This document shows positions 1-11,879 of a DNA stretch of 64,000 nucleotides, one piece after another. This DNA comes from Micrasema longulum. Lineage: Eukaryota > Arthropoda > Insecta > Trichoptera > Brachycentridae. A program made the position numbers and the translations under genes. Positions within the stretch are counted from its first letter, which is position 1; each line of letters opens with the position of its first letter. The stretch covers positions 124,001 to 188,000 of the forward strand of contig JAGVSM010002758.1 in NCBI GenBank assembly GCA_022494885.1, given 5' to 3'. A model generated the notes under the pieces. That model made no database searches and was not told the origin of the DNA. It saw only the letters and a program-made list of their open reading frames with translations.

Positions 1-140
1 TATTTTTAATGACAATGAGTAGTACGCTATATTTATTTATTTTATTAACATATACGGCAATATTGCCTTTTGCAAAACAATTTTTAAAACATATATATCT
101 TTTTACTCACGATTTAGACCCAAAAATTAAACTTAAAAAC

Positions 141-985
141 ATTAACAAATTACAACAGGGATGGATGAAGAATACCTTCAAGAAGGGAATATGGAAGTCT
201 AAGGGGGGGTGAAATCCAGTATTTTATCTACAAACATTTGGACAAACTTAAATATTGTAAAAAACATTAAATGTTAAAATTAAATTTATTTACACTACGA
301 TGTGGTGGTACTGATTTACATAAGAATGTTTTTTGTTTGCTACTTGTACCTAGATGGTAATTACCATAAAAGGCATGTCTATTTATTGTCTATGGATCTA
401 TTTTTCTTTTACGCTTTTGATTTTATGTGTATAGTTTTATTTTAATTATCTATCTTTAAACCGTTGTTTTTGTATGGTTATTGTTGACCTTTTAACATTG
501 CACTTTTTGCTTCTGTATCAGTAATCTAAAGCTTTTTAAGAGAAAACGCAAACGCAGATTTTTTCATACAAACGCATTCCCGTATCTCTGGATTATAGGA
601 CGTGAACAGTGATATTTTTTGAAGTGAAGAGATTTATCTGACTAATATATTTCACATACTAGGCAACGCCTGAAAACAATTTTCCAACCAACTGGTCCAA
701 GAAGAAGTTTTAAAATTGGAAAATTGTTTTCAGGCGTTGCCTAGTACGTGAAATAATTCAATCATATGAATCTCTTCACAACAATAAAGGTTTTAGTTCA
801 TTAACTTCACTAAAATCAACAGATGTAGGAATTTAAGAAATATAGATGTTCAAACATAGGCAAAATGGTGAATGTTACACAGTGTGTAAAGTAGCCACTT
901 TATCCAGCAAATGACAGGTTATAAGCCCTGGATTTCCATATTCCTTTATTTAAGGTATTCTCCATCCCTGTTGTAATTTGTTAAT
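141..985. repeat. Foldback family A, rearranged copy
   Basis: The outer ends are inverted repeats: positions 141-199 match the reverse complement of 929-985 (shared ATTAACAAATTACAACAGGG start). The right half carries the family core (a TTACACAGTGTGTAAAG segment near 880, then the 'ataagccctg' segment). The stretch 205-260 matches sequence that lies outside the core in the copy near 32.6 kb, so the left half is rearranged. Other copies are at 19.4, 20.9, 32.6, 33.0 and 40.7 kb. No coding capacity is seen. It is probably a non-autonomous foldback DNA element; its superfamily is unknown. Confidence 0.6.
650..753. repeat. 38-bp stem-loop inside foldback family A
   Basis: Arms 650-687 and 716-753 are complementary over 38 bases with one mismatch, around a 28-base loop. 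The stem includes AGGCAACGCCTGAAAACA. One arm of this hairpin (GGAAAATTGTTT followed by GCGTTGCCTAGTA) also sits in the centre of the palindromic copy at 40.7-41.2 kb, which ties the two copies to one family. Confidence 0.8.
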
Positions 986-1274
986 CTATTTATTTTTGTT
1001 TATTGATATGCATGTTTTTCTTTGTACTTAACATATACGTAGAAATGATAAATTAACGAATAATGTTAGTTATATACACTGCAAAGCCTACCTACTACCT
1101 ACCACCATTCCTCGACCCAGTGAACATAATATGCAGGTTTACATGTATTCCATAATGAATGCATCCTAGTTAATCACTGTTTAAATGTAGTCGGGTTATC
1201 CAATCCGTGCACTGCATGTGTGGTCCGCCGTGTGTAAGAATCTTTTCCCCCGCGCAGGAGTTTCACTAATTTTT

Positions 1275-1510
1275 ATAATTTGTTTTTTATTTTAATTGAA
1301 AACATACCAAATATAATTTTATATAATATTCCCAAGGAGTTTTTGTAAAAAAACTCATTTAGCGACATGCAGATAACAATATTTATTTAGAGACGTTTTT
1401 TATATTTTAAACTATAACATTATTTACAAAAGCAGAATAGAAATTATGATACACAAAAATTGAAAGGGTATGAAAAAGTTTTAAAAAATTACAAAATAAA
1501 AATAATAATA
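1275..1510 (-). mobile_element. 3' region of a LINE-like element, copy 1
   Basis: This stretch repeats in direct orientation at 4255-4500; both share 'attcccaaggagttt', 'gacgttttt' and 'aaagcagaa' blocks in the same order. The T-rich left edge suggests a minus-strand retroelement 3' end with its A-tail reversed. No reverse transcriptase coding is visible. Confidence 0.45.
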
Positions 1511-1616
1511 GGTATGGAAATGAATTCAAAATAATATATAGATATGTATATATAATACAATCTATAAAAGAAAAAATAAAAATAATTAATAAGTTTAAAA
1601 ATTACATGTATGCATA

Positions 1617-1997
1617 CAGGGTGTTCTATAAACCCTGTCACATCTGAAACCACGATGATCAGTATGAACAAGAAGACATATTAGCACGTTAAAATAAATT
1701 TTTAGAATGAATAAAATTTACAATAGTAAAATATTTAAAAAAACAAATGGTTGCTTACTTCTGCAAGGGCGAAGCGAGTGGAGGGGAGGGGGGAGGGAAG
1801 TCTGATACACCGTCAACCACATGGCCACGCCTCCTTCGCTTCTCCCTTGCAGAAGTAAGCAACCATTTGCTTTTTTGATGTTTTTTTTTATTTTTAATTT
1901 TATTCAGTCTAAAAAAATATTTGTATGTGCCAATATGTCTTCTTGCTCATACTGATCATCGTGGTTTCAGATGTGACAAGGTTTAAAGAACATCCTG
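1617..1997. mobile_element. Foldback MITE family B, copy 1
   Basis: A 381-bp element flanked by TA on both sides (1615-1616 and 1998-1999). It starts CAGGGTGTTCT and ends in the near-complement AGAACATCCTG. The two arms pair over more than 150 bases, including the TGATCAGTATGA and CAAATGGTTGCTTACTTC blocks. A GC-rich centre (about 1770-1835) separates them. A second copy is at 47747-48102. TA target duplication and long inverted ends fit a Tc1/mariner-type MITE; no transposase is present. Confidence 0.8.
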
Positions 1998-2244
1998 TAT
2001 GTATATACAAGCTGAACGAGTATGAGAGTGCAAATGTTAAAAAAATTCAAGAATAAAAAAGTTTTTTAAAATTAACGAAATATATGTACCCAATACAGGT
2101 TAAAAATTTATGAAAAGCGTATTAAAATTAATACTATTTACTAATAGTTAAAAAAGCATAAAAATCATTTCAAAAGTATTGAAAATTACATATACAAGCA
2201 AAAACGGTAAAAAAAATTAATGTTCAAGATGCGCATTCTTTGGA

Positions 2245-2580
2245 TCAACTAACATTATTTATTCGAACTACTTCTTGAAAAAATAATTTATCAATGAGGA
2301 ACTTCAGCCCTAAGGGTAATTGGATACAAAAATGTTTTCTTGAGTGCGGTAAAAATTAGAGCATTAAATTGTACAGTAAAATTTCTTAAAAATGTACCAA
2401 AAAATATTTTAATAAAAACGCACTACTTTGAATGACGTCACTGGTTCATATGAGAGCTTTGAAGGATATCCGGTTTGGTCACTGTAAACAAACCAATCAG
2501 AAGAACTGTCATAGAACAACCTCTGACGTCACACGCGGAGTTATTTCAGAAATACAAAACCTAAAAAAATCATTCAATAT
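2245..2580 (+). repeat. Repeat family G, copy 1 (CRE/CCAAT-containing)
   Basis: About 335 bp that recurs in reverse orientation at 50090-50470 and partly at 9950-10110. It contains two palindromic TGACGTCA motifs (2433-2440 and 2524-2531) around a CCAAT box near 2491, followed by ACACGCGGAG. This resembles a pol II promoter from a mobile element. The 13-mer GTGACGTCAAGCG found in the 10-kb copy also occurs just upstream of the THAP reading frame at 63.3 kb. Confidence 0.55.
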
Positions 2581-3780
2581 TCTATTAACAAATAAAACTA
2601 ATTAAAAAAGACACCGATCTTCCTTATTCGCACGTCCTGTTTCTCTATTTCGAAATTAATACTTTAAATTTTTGTGGCAATTTATTAAATTCCTTCAAAC
2701 CTATGTATTGTAAAGATCTAGTACCAAACTTCGTAGACTTCACATATCCAATATAAATACATTTTGATCGAGTACTGTACTGTACTACAATAAAATGCAA
2801 TTGTGAGTCGTTAGATAGAGAATAGACTCAAGAAAATATTGAGTGTTTGATGAATCGTGTCCGGGTGGATGATGAATACAGCTCTGTGTGTGAAATAGAA
2901 CCAGAACCCTGGACGAATGTTTACGACTCGATGAACACTGTCGGGTAAAAATCCAAAAAAAATCAATCGTGTGGAGATAAATTCGCCTCGTAATTTTCGA
3001 TGTTTGAGTAAAGGGCTTCTCTAGCAAATTATTGACCATTACATCACGAGGCCGACAACTTTATTGCTACTCTTAGAATTCGAGAATTGAGAACTCTGGC
3101 GAATTATTACTCTGAGAATAAATCTGTATGTTTGTCTTTTTTAACCACTGTAATTTGTAACAAGTGTCACATATTTTAAAATTGCAGCTTATAAATCATA
3201 CCACTTTTTAAGTTTAATAACTTATTCTGCACCTGACAGAATGTGTTTATTACTTTGTGCACCATGAATCAAGCATTCTTTATGTTTTTTCTGTTAAATA
3301 AGTTATGTGTGTTTAGTTATTAAATTATTGAATCATGTAGGTGGATTGTGGTGCCAGGTGTGGTGAAAACACCACTAACCATCAACGAATTATCTTATTT
3401 TTTCACGTGATTTATGTGAATCGTAAAACAAAATGTGAAGGAATTTATGGTGACCCGGTTTCACGGGCACAACACATTCCACGAAGCTGTTTGCTTTGGG
3501 AATGTCGGAGTATATATATTATACCTAAATGCGAAATGGAATCTTGGCCATATATTATTGCATTCTTTTATATATCAGTGGGAACTCCCAAAATCTTTTT
3601 CTATGAAAATATAACTCCGGTAAAATGACGATTCCGAAAAACTTTTATGGTGATTCTAAACGAAAATATGAAACTAATTATTCATAGATGGCGCTTTTAT
3701 ATTTTTTATTGAAAAGGGACATTTTTACGTTTATTTTCAATGGAAATTTTACAAAACTTGGTTTGCGGAAACTCAACACT
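2581..3780. other. No gene; weakly repeated AT-rich sequence
   Basis: The segment 2858-2910 (GATGAATACAGCTCT...GTGAAATAGAA) resembles 51040-51095 and can be read as an acidic EYSS.CEIE.EP peptide in both places, so it may be a transposon remnant linked to family G. Open frames of 84-95 codons at 2785-3039 and 3341-3628 have no recognisable domain and are not called. Confidence 0.3.
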
Positions 3781-4254
3781 ATATTTATTTATTTAATTAT
3801 TAAGGAGATTTCCATATACATATAGATACAGTCTTTATATAAATACAAGGACAAAAGAACAATTAAAAAAAGTAAGACCAATTACAGATTTCACATTAAT
3901 TTATTATAAATGCAGGAGGAGATGGGAAAAGGTAATTAAATTCTAAAAAAAAATATATTTAAAAATATAAATATCAAATAAAAAGTACATAAAAGGGAGA
4001 AGACATTGCATAGCTCCAACTATACTTTCCTCCCCCCTCTCTCTGCTTCCATGAACAATTATATTTCTTAGTAAAAATTCATAACTAACAATAATTAATT
4101 AGATACAGGTAGTAGATACATATGAATAAGTAAAAATGAATAGTTGAAACTAAAAGACAAAATTAAAAGTTTAACAGATCTGATAAAAATATAGTATTTA
4201 CAGTGTAATATGTCGATGTCACTAAAACTGTCATTATAGGTAATCTGTATTTTC
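3781..4254. other. AT-rich stretch, possible LINE tail
   Basis: It begins with a TATTTATTTATTTAATTATT tract typical of a reversed retroelement tail here and continues without coding signal. Nothing else is seen. Confidence 0.25.
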
Positions 4255-4500
4255 TTTTTTTTTCTTTTTTTTATTAAATTGAAAACATATACATAATTAT
4301 ATACAATATTCCCAAGGAGTTTAAAAAAAAAAAATTATTTAGGGACATACAGATGACAAATTTATTTAAAGACGTTTTTATATTTTAAACTATAATATTA
4401 TTTACAAAAGCAGAACTATTTAAATTATGATATACTACAAATTAAAAAGGGTATGAAAAATACTTAAAAATAACAAAATAAACATTATTGATTGTAACAA
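4255..4500 (-). mobile_element. 3' region of a LINE-like element, copy 2
   Basis: Direct repeat of 1275-1510, more diverged by small indels in A/T runs. It starts with a T-rich tract, so the parent element would read on the minus strand. No RT motif is visible. Confidence 0.45.
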
Positions 4501-4724
4501 ATACCATAACAATATAATTTAAGTCCTTTTCACATAATATTTTACAAAACAAAAAATATCTTATCTTTTAATCTCTAATCGTGCAAATTTTATGAATGTT
4601 TATTTAATTTTACTGCTTGATATTTACCGTTGTGGAAAATGTAAATCGACTCTTTTTACATTTTTTGTTTTTTTTATTTGTGTATTCTTTGTACTGTTAA
4701 TGATCTGTTAATTTCAATATAAAT

Positions 4725-4960
4725 TTTATATTTGAAGCACTAACTTTGTGGTTATTTATTATAATAAAATAAATAAAAGAACTTTGTTTTTAACCACTTA
4801 TTTTTTAAATTTATTATCTTTATCGAGGTTTACTTATTAGTTAAGTAAACCTTGATAAAGAAGCTTGTATAGCTTTAAAACCGATCGGTAGAAAAAAAAA
4901 GAAAAAAAGAAAAAGCAAAAAAGTGGTTAAAAACAAAGTTTTTTTTCTTTCTTTCTTTCT
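4725..4960 (+). mobile_element. Penelope-like element end with inverted terminal part
   Basis: Positions 4725-4785 can be read as VVIYYNKINKRTL, matching the start of the GIY-YIG-like frame at 43887-44150. From 4786 the sequence AACTTTGTTTTTAACCACTT is mirrored by AAGTGGTTAAAAACAAAGTT ending near 4945, with the inner block TATCTTTATCGAGGTTTAC also inverted. The right half carries a hammerhead-like hairpin (4848-4890). Inverted, partly duplicated ends are known for Penelope-like insertions. Element class is inferred. Confidence 0.45.
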
Positions 4961-5889
4961 TTTATTATCTGTAAATTGTTTATTATTTATCCAAAATAAT
5001 TTAAACTAAATTTGTCGAGCTTGGTCTTATAAAAATGGCGTAGATTATAATTGATTTGCAGTAATTCATTATCACGTCATGAATGAATAAACACGAGGTA
5101 GAAGTTCAGTTAGGAACCCACTGTTATTTTTTTTAATCATCTCTTTTGTAATGCGCCTTTGATGCAAAAATGCTATATAAAGGTTTTCTATAACAATATT
5201 AATAATTTAGATTAAAAAAAAAAAATTGAGCGATTTGCACCACTTGCAGCTGTATTTATTTTTTAAATAAATAATTTCCGATTAATTTGTAAAATTTGTT
5301 GCTAGAAGTTGATTATTTGAATTTCAATTTCTAATAATATTAGATATAAGTACCTATAACATACTTAGGTGATCACTATAAAATCAAACCATTAAAAAAA
5401 AAGTTCCCTATAGGACGGGTCGGCAGGAAGGTATTTTTTCAAAATTGCATCTCGAGATTTCTTACCTTATCGATGAGTGGTGACTGGTGACCGATTTTCA
5501 TATTCCCATCTCGTTCCTAGAAACACGTTCTACCTAAAGCCGTCTCTTTCTCGCGCGTACGGAATGCCTGCACCCAACGGCTCCCAACATGTTTACGGGA
5601 CATCTAATAAACACTCGAACTATTAAAACTTCACCTTTCGATGCTAATTCTCCGCCCGTGAGAATATTTTAAGAGTTATCGCTTATAGCTCCGGGTGTTT
5701 TTCCACTCGACAAAATTATGTTTTACTGCATTATGTTAATTTTATTTCCAGATTGTAAAATGTTATTACATTAGCTGCATTTTGATTCCCGTTAAACGAT
5801 CTTCATTTTTATGCGAAATCCGTCCCATTTCTGTTTTGTGGTTATTTCGATCCACGTGGAATTTAATAGCCCACTCTAAAAAATATGAC
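4961..5889. other. No gene seen
   Basis: AT-rich with a (TTCT)n tract near 4945-4970 and a slightly more GC-rich stretch at 5400-5720. No repeat partner or coding signal was recognised. Confidence 0.3.
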
Positions 5890-6460
5890 GTTTACCCCTC
5901 CCTTCCCGGTGAAGTGTAGCTAGTACACATTGCGTCTAATAACTATAATATCATTATAAATATTGGGTTTAGTTTTTCAGTATTCCTCCATTATACATTT
6001 ACGTATTGACTGAAATAATTTGTTATTAAATAATAAGTACTTATTAGGCACAAAAAAGCATTTAATTGGTAATCGGGGATAAATTACAAATATCATCAAA
6101 AGTATACTCACAGTATACCAATGTTTCGCATTGTTGCGTATGAAGAAAATAGTAAAGAATTTACGCCCGTCACAGAAACAGTCATGTAGTCTAGTACTAG
6201 CTACTTATACTTAGTAGCTCTCGGGAAGTTGGCGCGGGTGCACGTTTCGCCCGGGTCGTTAGCGATACTTTATGGTTTTTTCATGTTTTTAGCAGTTAGA
6301 TTTGAAATATTATCATCTTTTAATTAAATTATGGTTAATTAAAGCCATTCCCTATAAATATTCAATTTTTCCCTTCTTGAATCTTTTTTTTTATTGTGTA
6401 GTGACTACACAGCTCCGTAACGCGCGGGTGTTTTTAAGACGGGAAAAGGGAAAGGTTAAC
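5890..6460. mobile_element. Repeat family E, copy 1 (571 bp, short TIRs)
   Basis: Starts GTTTACCCCTCCCTTCCCGG and ends with the near-complement CGGGAAAAGGGAAAGGTTAAC-like sequence (6441-6460). A copy of almost the same length (568 bp) lies in opposite orientation at 33110-33677. Shared blocks include the AGCTAGTACACATTGC end and the ACCCGCGCGTTACGG end. Most likely a MITE; the target duplication is not clear. Confidence 0.6.
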
Positions 6461-6635
6461 TTTACAAATATAAAGTAACTTACTAAATTTATTGAACTGA
6501 TAATATTGTGAGCGTGATTAAAAAAAAAGAATTTTGTAATGTGATCACTCTAACCAGCCAATGCCTAATCGTAAATCCTGTAAATGTCTAGACTTCAATT
6601 ATTTTTTTCCGAAAATCTTTTCACTATTTTACTAA

Positions 6636-6779
6636 GGGCCTTACTTTTAAACTTACGCCTTGGCATATAAGGATGGAAATACCATATTTATTGTAGTGGT
6701 AGAATGAGGACGGTATGCGCATCCCTATTCTATCACTATGCCTAGGCGTAACTTTATACCTGGTATGTAAGTAAGGCCC
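6636..6779. mobile_element. PIF/Harbinger-like MITE
   Basis: A 144-bp element with terminal inverted repeats GGGCCTTACTT / AAGTAAGGCCC and inner complementary blocks around TTACGCC and GGCATA. It is flanked on both sides by TAA (6633-6635 and 6780-6782), the 3-bp target duplication typical of PIF/Harbinger elements. Confidence 0.7.
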
Positions 6780-6782
6780 TAA

Positions 6783-8200
6783 GAATATTTGTCCATCTTC
6801 GACGTAAATGGGCGTACAAAAAGAGAGGTTGGCAGTCGCACCCACCGAGCGAAACCTGCCTTTAATAAGAAACCAAAGATTTTGGAATCTTAACATGGAC
6901 CCAAGGTCCACAAGCAATTTGTCAAAACATTATCGTTTAGTATTTTATCTATGGTTGCGAGACATCATGCATAGGCGAAAGAGATTGGAGCCCTTCGAGA
7001 TTTGGACCTATAGGCCCATTTCAAATAAATCGTGAGAATCCATCCGGCCCCGGTAAAATTAGGGTCTGTGAATACTTGTCTATAATGTCAATGTTTCGTT
7101 TTATTTCTTTAGTTTTGCCAAATGAAATCGAGTAGAGATTAGTCGGCCTCATGGTGAGCTGGTTTGTGCGTTTATCTGCCAATCAATAAATACAATAATT
7201 AAAAAAATCATAGTTATACGATCAAAGCCAATCTATTCTATGTTATTTTATCGGGCCGTGTGGATTTTTGTTGTGGTTTGAGAACGGCCATAGACGAATC
7301 CTAATAATTTCCCGGAGAGACCACATTACAAATGATGAGGATCTCAGCACGATCGAAGCACCTGTCAAACACCATATCGAGAAGCTAAAACTATAAAAGA
7401 GTTATGGACGTTCTAGAGTACCCATACTCACACATACATATGTTTGCTTAAGATATACGGGCCTCAACAATACACCGATTTGACGGAAAAAAATCGTACA
7501 GGGAAAAACAGTAATGGTTAAAACCCGATTGATTCAAGATTAGGGCGTCGCCGCCACTTGATAAATCAATAAATATTTTTTTAAACAGATTGATAATAAT
7601 ACAGATCGCGTATCAGCATAACAGCCATATCAGCTCTAACATTAACAATAGCGTATTTCCCTATATGATTTATACGTCATATCTGTATACTGTACCGCCG
7701 AATTCAGTTCGAAGCGAGCTATGATTATTTGCGCGTATCTTAAGATATTCAAAACTTAGAATGCAAGATTTTGATTCAATCGTGTTCTTGATAATAAATG
7801 TGTTTCGGGCCGCACATATAAGCTTGGCGGGCCGCAGGTTTACTATTGCGTATGGCTGCGAAATTTTATAGAACATTTGAAATTCTGCTAGTCTAAGACT
7901 AACCGAGTTGCACTGTTAACGCCCACGAGGCGTGGAGTCGACCCTTATCTGCAAACATTTGTTGGTAACTCAGAGTAATAATTTTCTAGAGAAGCCCTTA
8001 AACTCTATTGCATAGAACAAAAGCATTCAAATTTTTTGGTTTGTTTTTTAGTTAAACAATAAATGTGTAATGGACGGTTACAGTTTTTGCTTGCAATTCT
8101 CAACCCAAGTACCTACGGTCCGCTGTAATCTGTAGCTAACTTCGTGTTCAATATCCATTCATAGAATGATTTTTCTCCTTATGGGCGACTCTATTAGGTA
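6783..8200. other. No gene recognised
   Basis: Moderate GC content, several short open frames (for example 6808-7035 and 7670-7876) without domains, splice context or repeat partners. It may be unique intron or old repeat. Confidence 0.3.
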
Positions 8201-8287
8201 TCGTATTTTTCTGATCATAAGACGCACTTTTTTGCTCTGAAAATTAGACCATAAATTGGGGTACGTCTTATCGTCCGCAAAATACGG
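8201..8287. mobile_element. MITE of the CCGTATTTT family, copy 1
   Basis: Left end TCGTATTTTTCTGATCATAA and right end the complement of CCGTATTTTGCGGACGATAAG, about 87 bp apart. Same family as 8786-9940 and 22573-22662. TIRs rich in ATAAGACGC; TA-type insertion inferred from the cleaner copy. Confidence 0.6.
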
Positions 8288-8785
8288 AACTAAAAATTTT
8301 GTTGTTATCAAAATGTTTGAGGATCCGTACTCAAAGCCGCCGGGGATGGGATGTCTGTCATTACGTCAGGAATTTCGGTTACCCGGGGAGATTGTTCCGA
8401 GTCCGGAGAGCCTACCTACCTACCGAGTATAATGGTGGGTATTGTCTCGACTCCTCGACTGTTTGTTTATGAAGGTTCCCCTTTGATTGGAAATATAATC
8501 GGCCGTGGGAGGTGCCGCGAGACCAATCGATACAGGACCGCGAGCGTGCCGCCTTCTTACTATTTTATCAGGAAAGGCTACTCGCGTCCGCTTGATGATA
8601 TTCGTGTACAGGCTGTATTTGCTCTCCCTTGTCCGCGCTTATAATAGAAACCACGACCAGAGTCGTCTGGTTCTGAGAATTACAGATTGATCTATTGTCC
8701 TTTTTAGCCTAAAGAATATATTCTACCGGAAATTGGATTTAAAAAATGTTTTCTTGCACGAAAAAATGGATTAAAAATTAACTTT
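8288..8785. other. No gene recognised; GC-rich patch
   Basis: A 97-codon frame at 8351-8644 overlaps another frame and shows no known domain. The patch is more GC-rich than its surroundings. No function is claimed. Confidence 0.25.
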
Positions 8786-9940
8786 CGTATTTTTCGGACC
8801 ATAAGACGCATTTTTTTCTTTTGAAAATGCAACTGGAAATTAAGGTACGTCTTATATAAAAACAATATACTTGTATAAATGAAGAAAAAAGTCAAATTCA
8901 AAAAGTGGATTTTGGTGTACCACAAGGATCGATCTTGGGTCTATTGTTACATACAATTATATATAAATGACCTATCATTGTATAATTTTAAAGGAAAAAT
9001 AAATATGTATGCCGACGACATAGGACTATTTTACAAAAATCAAACTGACGCATTTACTAACAAAAACATAAAGGATGACCTAACTATGTTGACTAAATGG
9101 ACAAATACAAACTAACTTACACTTACTGTAATATTGTATTTAATTGTAATTATGTAATGTTATAAATTTTAAATCTAGAAAAAAATGTCATCAAATAGCT
9201 TACATAAACGAAGAACGACTAATTGAAATTGTACATGTTACATATTTAGGACTAACAATATACAGACAATTGACGTGGGAAACTCACATCATCTTTTTTA
9301 AAAAATCAAAAACTTTGTTCCAAAAACGGAAAAAAATTCTAATGTACGAAGCTTATGTAAAAATTAAAATATGTTATATGCAACAACTATGGGGAACAGG
9401 AAATTAAAAAAGACATAAACAGACTACAGCGACAGCAAAATAAAATATTGAAGCTAGTTTATGACCTCCCTTATCTAACACCAACTAAAGAACTCTTTGA
9501 AAAAACTGAACAATTAAATGTTAAAGAAATTTTTCAACTTGAATCTCTAAAATTTATAAGTAAGCCAGTGATATCATTTTAGACAAAGATCTAAAACTTC
9601 TCAGAACAATATCGAATACAACATTTCAAAACAAGACAAGGACAATCGAGACTAATAAATCAGGAACTGAAATTATACATTAAACTACCAGACAACTAAA
9701 CAAAAGATTCAGACAAACTTTTCAAAAGGCGTCAAAATTATATTATCAACAACAGAGTATGAATAATAAATGATAAATTATTTTTGTAAAATGAATGTAA
9801 TAATCCGTAAGGGTTAATAAATAAATTTCAAATAAAAAATGGTCCGATGCGTCTTATCGTCCAAAACATTTTTTTTCTAAAAATTGATGGATAAATTTTG
9901 GGGTGCGTCTTATGGTCGTCTTATCGTCCGCAAAATACGG
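8786..9940. mobile_element. CCGTATTTT-family MITE split by a LINE
   Basis: The left end (CGTATTTTTCGGACCATAAG) is at 8786 and the right end (complement of CCGTATTTTGCGGACGATAAG) at 9940. The two parts are separated by the LINE fragment at about 8863-9838, so the LINE inserted after the MITE. The right portion contains two ATAAGACG-type end segments in a row, suggesting a duplication. Confidence 0.55.
8880..9838 (+). pseudogene. LINE reverse transcriptase fragment (decayed)
   Basis: RT motif B reads FGVPQGSILG (about 8905-8940). A frameshift follows, then INDLSLYNFKGKINMYADD with the catalytic YADD near 9005-9020. Further downstream are VTYLGLTIYRQLTWE (motif after the palm, about 9237-9285), ILMYEAYVKIK, and RLQRQQNKILKLVYDLPYL. 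Many stops and shifts make it non-functional. The element ends in an AT-rich tail near 9838 (AATAAATTTCAAATAAAAAA). The C-terminal part is the same family as 37187-37650. Confidence 0.8.
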
Positions 9941-9949
9941 TACTTAAAA

Positions 9950-10110
9950 TGATATCACAAGTTCTTGCAAATCGACCAATGATTGTGATAGATTTCCGGT
10001 GTCCGGAAAGCAAACCCACCAATCAGGACAACTTAGCGAAGAGAGCTAGTGACGTCAAGCGCGGAGTAATAGAAAAATTATAAAACGATGATAATACAGC
10101 CCAAAAAATA
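9950..10110 (+). repeat. Repeat family G, partial copy
   Basis: Matches the right part of 2245-2580: ACCAATGAT, TTTCCGGTG, ACCAATCAG, then GTGACGTCAAGCGCGGAG (10049-10066). The 13-mer GTGACGTCAAGCG recurs exactly at 63336-63348. Confidence 0.5.
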
Positions 10111-10453
10111 TTTTTTTTAATTTTGGCTTATTTTGATAGTCATAGGCAGTTAGTATTTTTTTATTCTACTACGCGTTTGGCGCGGCAATGTTCGTGCAAC
10201 AACGCTCATTTTTTGGAACATAATTTTAAAATATCGTTCTATGAAGCATCATCTCTATTCAACGATTCCTCAGTGTATTTTACGAATGTCTACAAACAAA
10301 TGTAAACTACTATACCACTGATTTACGCTGTACTCCAAGAAATATAAATGTTCTCTGAGATACGCGTTATTCGAGAAATCACAATCTCAAATACAGGAAA
10401 AAAAATACTATCGTTATACATATTCGAAATTACGGCGACGATATATAGGAGCA

Positions 10454-10658
10454 GGGCCCCGATTACAATGGAAAGTTAAAATTTATCTTCAATTTTATCT
10501 TCAAAGTATAATTAAGTTTTTTGTATGAAAAGCAGAATACGACTATGTATCAATTATAGGTTACCAACGAAGATACATTAAACGTTCATGCAAATATACT
10601 CATTTTCGTACACAAATATCGGTTTTCTTTATAGACAGCCGAAGATAACTCTTAATGT
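10454..10658. mobile_element. MITE family D, 3'-truncated copy
   Basis: Begins GGGCCCCGATTACAATGG and follows the complete copy at 30010-30251 through the ACACAAATATCGGTTTTC block, but stops at AAGATAACTCTTAAT before the right terminal repeat. Non-coding. Confidence 0.65.
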
Positions 10659-10750
10659 TATTAAATATTTGTAAATAACCACTTACCGACTTTTCTGTCT
10701 GTTTCTATACCGGCTTCGAGACGTTCCCGTCTCTTCGTCAGGACACTAAT
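10659..10750 (-). mobile_element. Penelope-like tail with degenerate hammerhead-like hairpin
   Basis: On the minus strand the order is CTGACGA, a 6-bp GAGACG/CGTCTC stem closed by GGAA, then GAAG, the palindrome CCGG and TA. This follows the hammerhead plan (CUGANGA, stem II, GAAA, stem III, UH), but has GAAG for GAAA and no visible stem I, so it is probably inactive. The downstream sense sequence AAGTGGTTATTTAC resembles the Penelope-like tails at 4.9 and 43.7 kb. Confidence 0.45.
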
Positions 10751-11039
10751 TGAACCAACATGCAAAACCCACTATACACCTTCATCATAGTTGTTGCACA
10801 AAAATATAAAACCAACACGACATGCATTTTAATGAGCACATGCACTGATTAGGACAAACATGCTCTGATTAAATTATGGGAATATTCTATGTTTGAGAAA
10901 TTGCTAATTTTGTATTATTAATGATAGTAATAAATAAAACATTTATCGGGAAGAAATATAAAACAAAAAAATCATGTTGTGATCATCAATTTTTTAATCA
11001 GTTTAACAAAATAAACTTGAAAATAAACTATATCAATAT

Positions 11040-11415
11040 AGTTCTATAGATTTAGGCATAAAAAATTCCAATAGCCTACCCTTAGAAATTAAGAAGATTA
11101 ACCATATTTAAAAAAAAAAAACTTTAAACGTACCTAAACTTTAAACAAATGCAAATCGAAAATGAATAATATTAATATACACCTAGCAACCAAAATAAAA
11201 AATAAAAGATATAAAATAATAAATATATCGCATCAAAATAAATCAAAAACATTAGCGTAGGTCACTTTCCAAACACAAGAGCTAGTCTCTTATTTGGAGA
11301 GTCAACGCATCAAATAAAAAATTAGATTTAATAGTAAAATATAATGTGAAAACAACAGTAAATGTAATGTAAATATAAATATAAAAATGTATTTGAAACT
11401 ATAAATAAATAAAAA
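11040..11415 (+). pseudogene. Tiny LINE C-terminal remnant
   Basis: A short peptide NSNSLPLEIKKINHI (about 11056-11100) resembles the 'N-S-L-P-E-I-K' motif near the C-terminus of LINE ORF2. It is followed by AT-rich sequence ending in AATAAATAAAAATAATAA. Very degraded; could be coincidence. Confidence 0.3.
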
Positions 11416-11879
11416 TAATAATGTGATAATATCTAACATGTTATTTATATAAAGCTATGAGCTTATTTTCATTTTGCAAATCTTAATTTTCCATTTCATT
11501 TTTGTTATTGAAATCGTACATGCTTTTGTTGAATTTTTTGACGAAGCTGAGTTAGTGAACGAACTACATAGCAAGTAAAATAGATGGCGATAGCATTTAA
11601 AAAAAAACTGTAGATTTAGAGGTCAAAACTGAAAACTAAGAAGATTTCCAAAAAACTGTAAATCTACAGTTAAAACTGAGGGTTGGCTACCCTGGTGCTT
11701 GTGGACATATTCATACGTACTCTCGTATGCCGGACGCCGGACGCCGAACGCCGAACGCACACGGTAAAAACAAATCGTAAAATTCTATTTATACTCCGAC
11801 CGGCCGCGCGTCGGAGTACAAACGTGGCGCCTAGCGCTTACCGCTTAGTGCGCCGGCTCCTATAAATACCCGCTATATA

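Noticed and set aside
3341..3628. 95-codon plus-strand frame
   Set aside because: No domain or gene context found.
8351..8644. 97-codon frame in a GC-richer patch
   Set aside because: Competing frame overlaps it; no family recognised.
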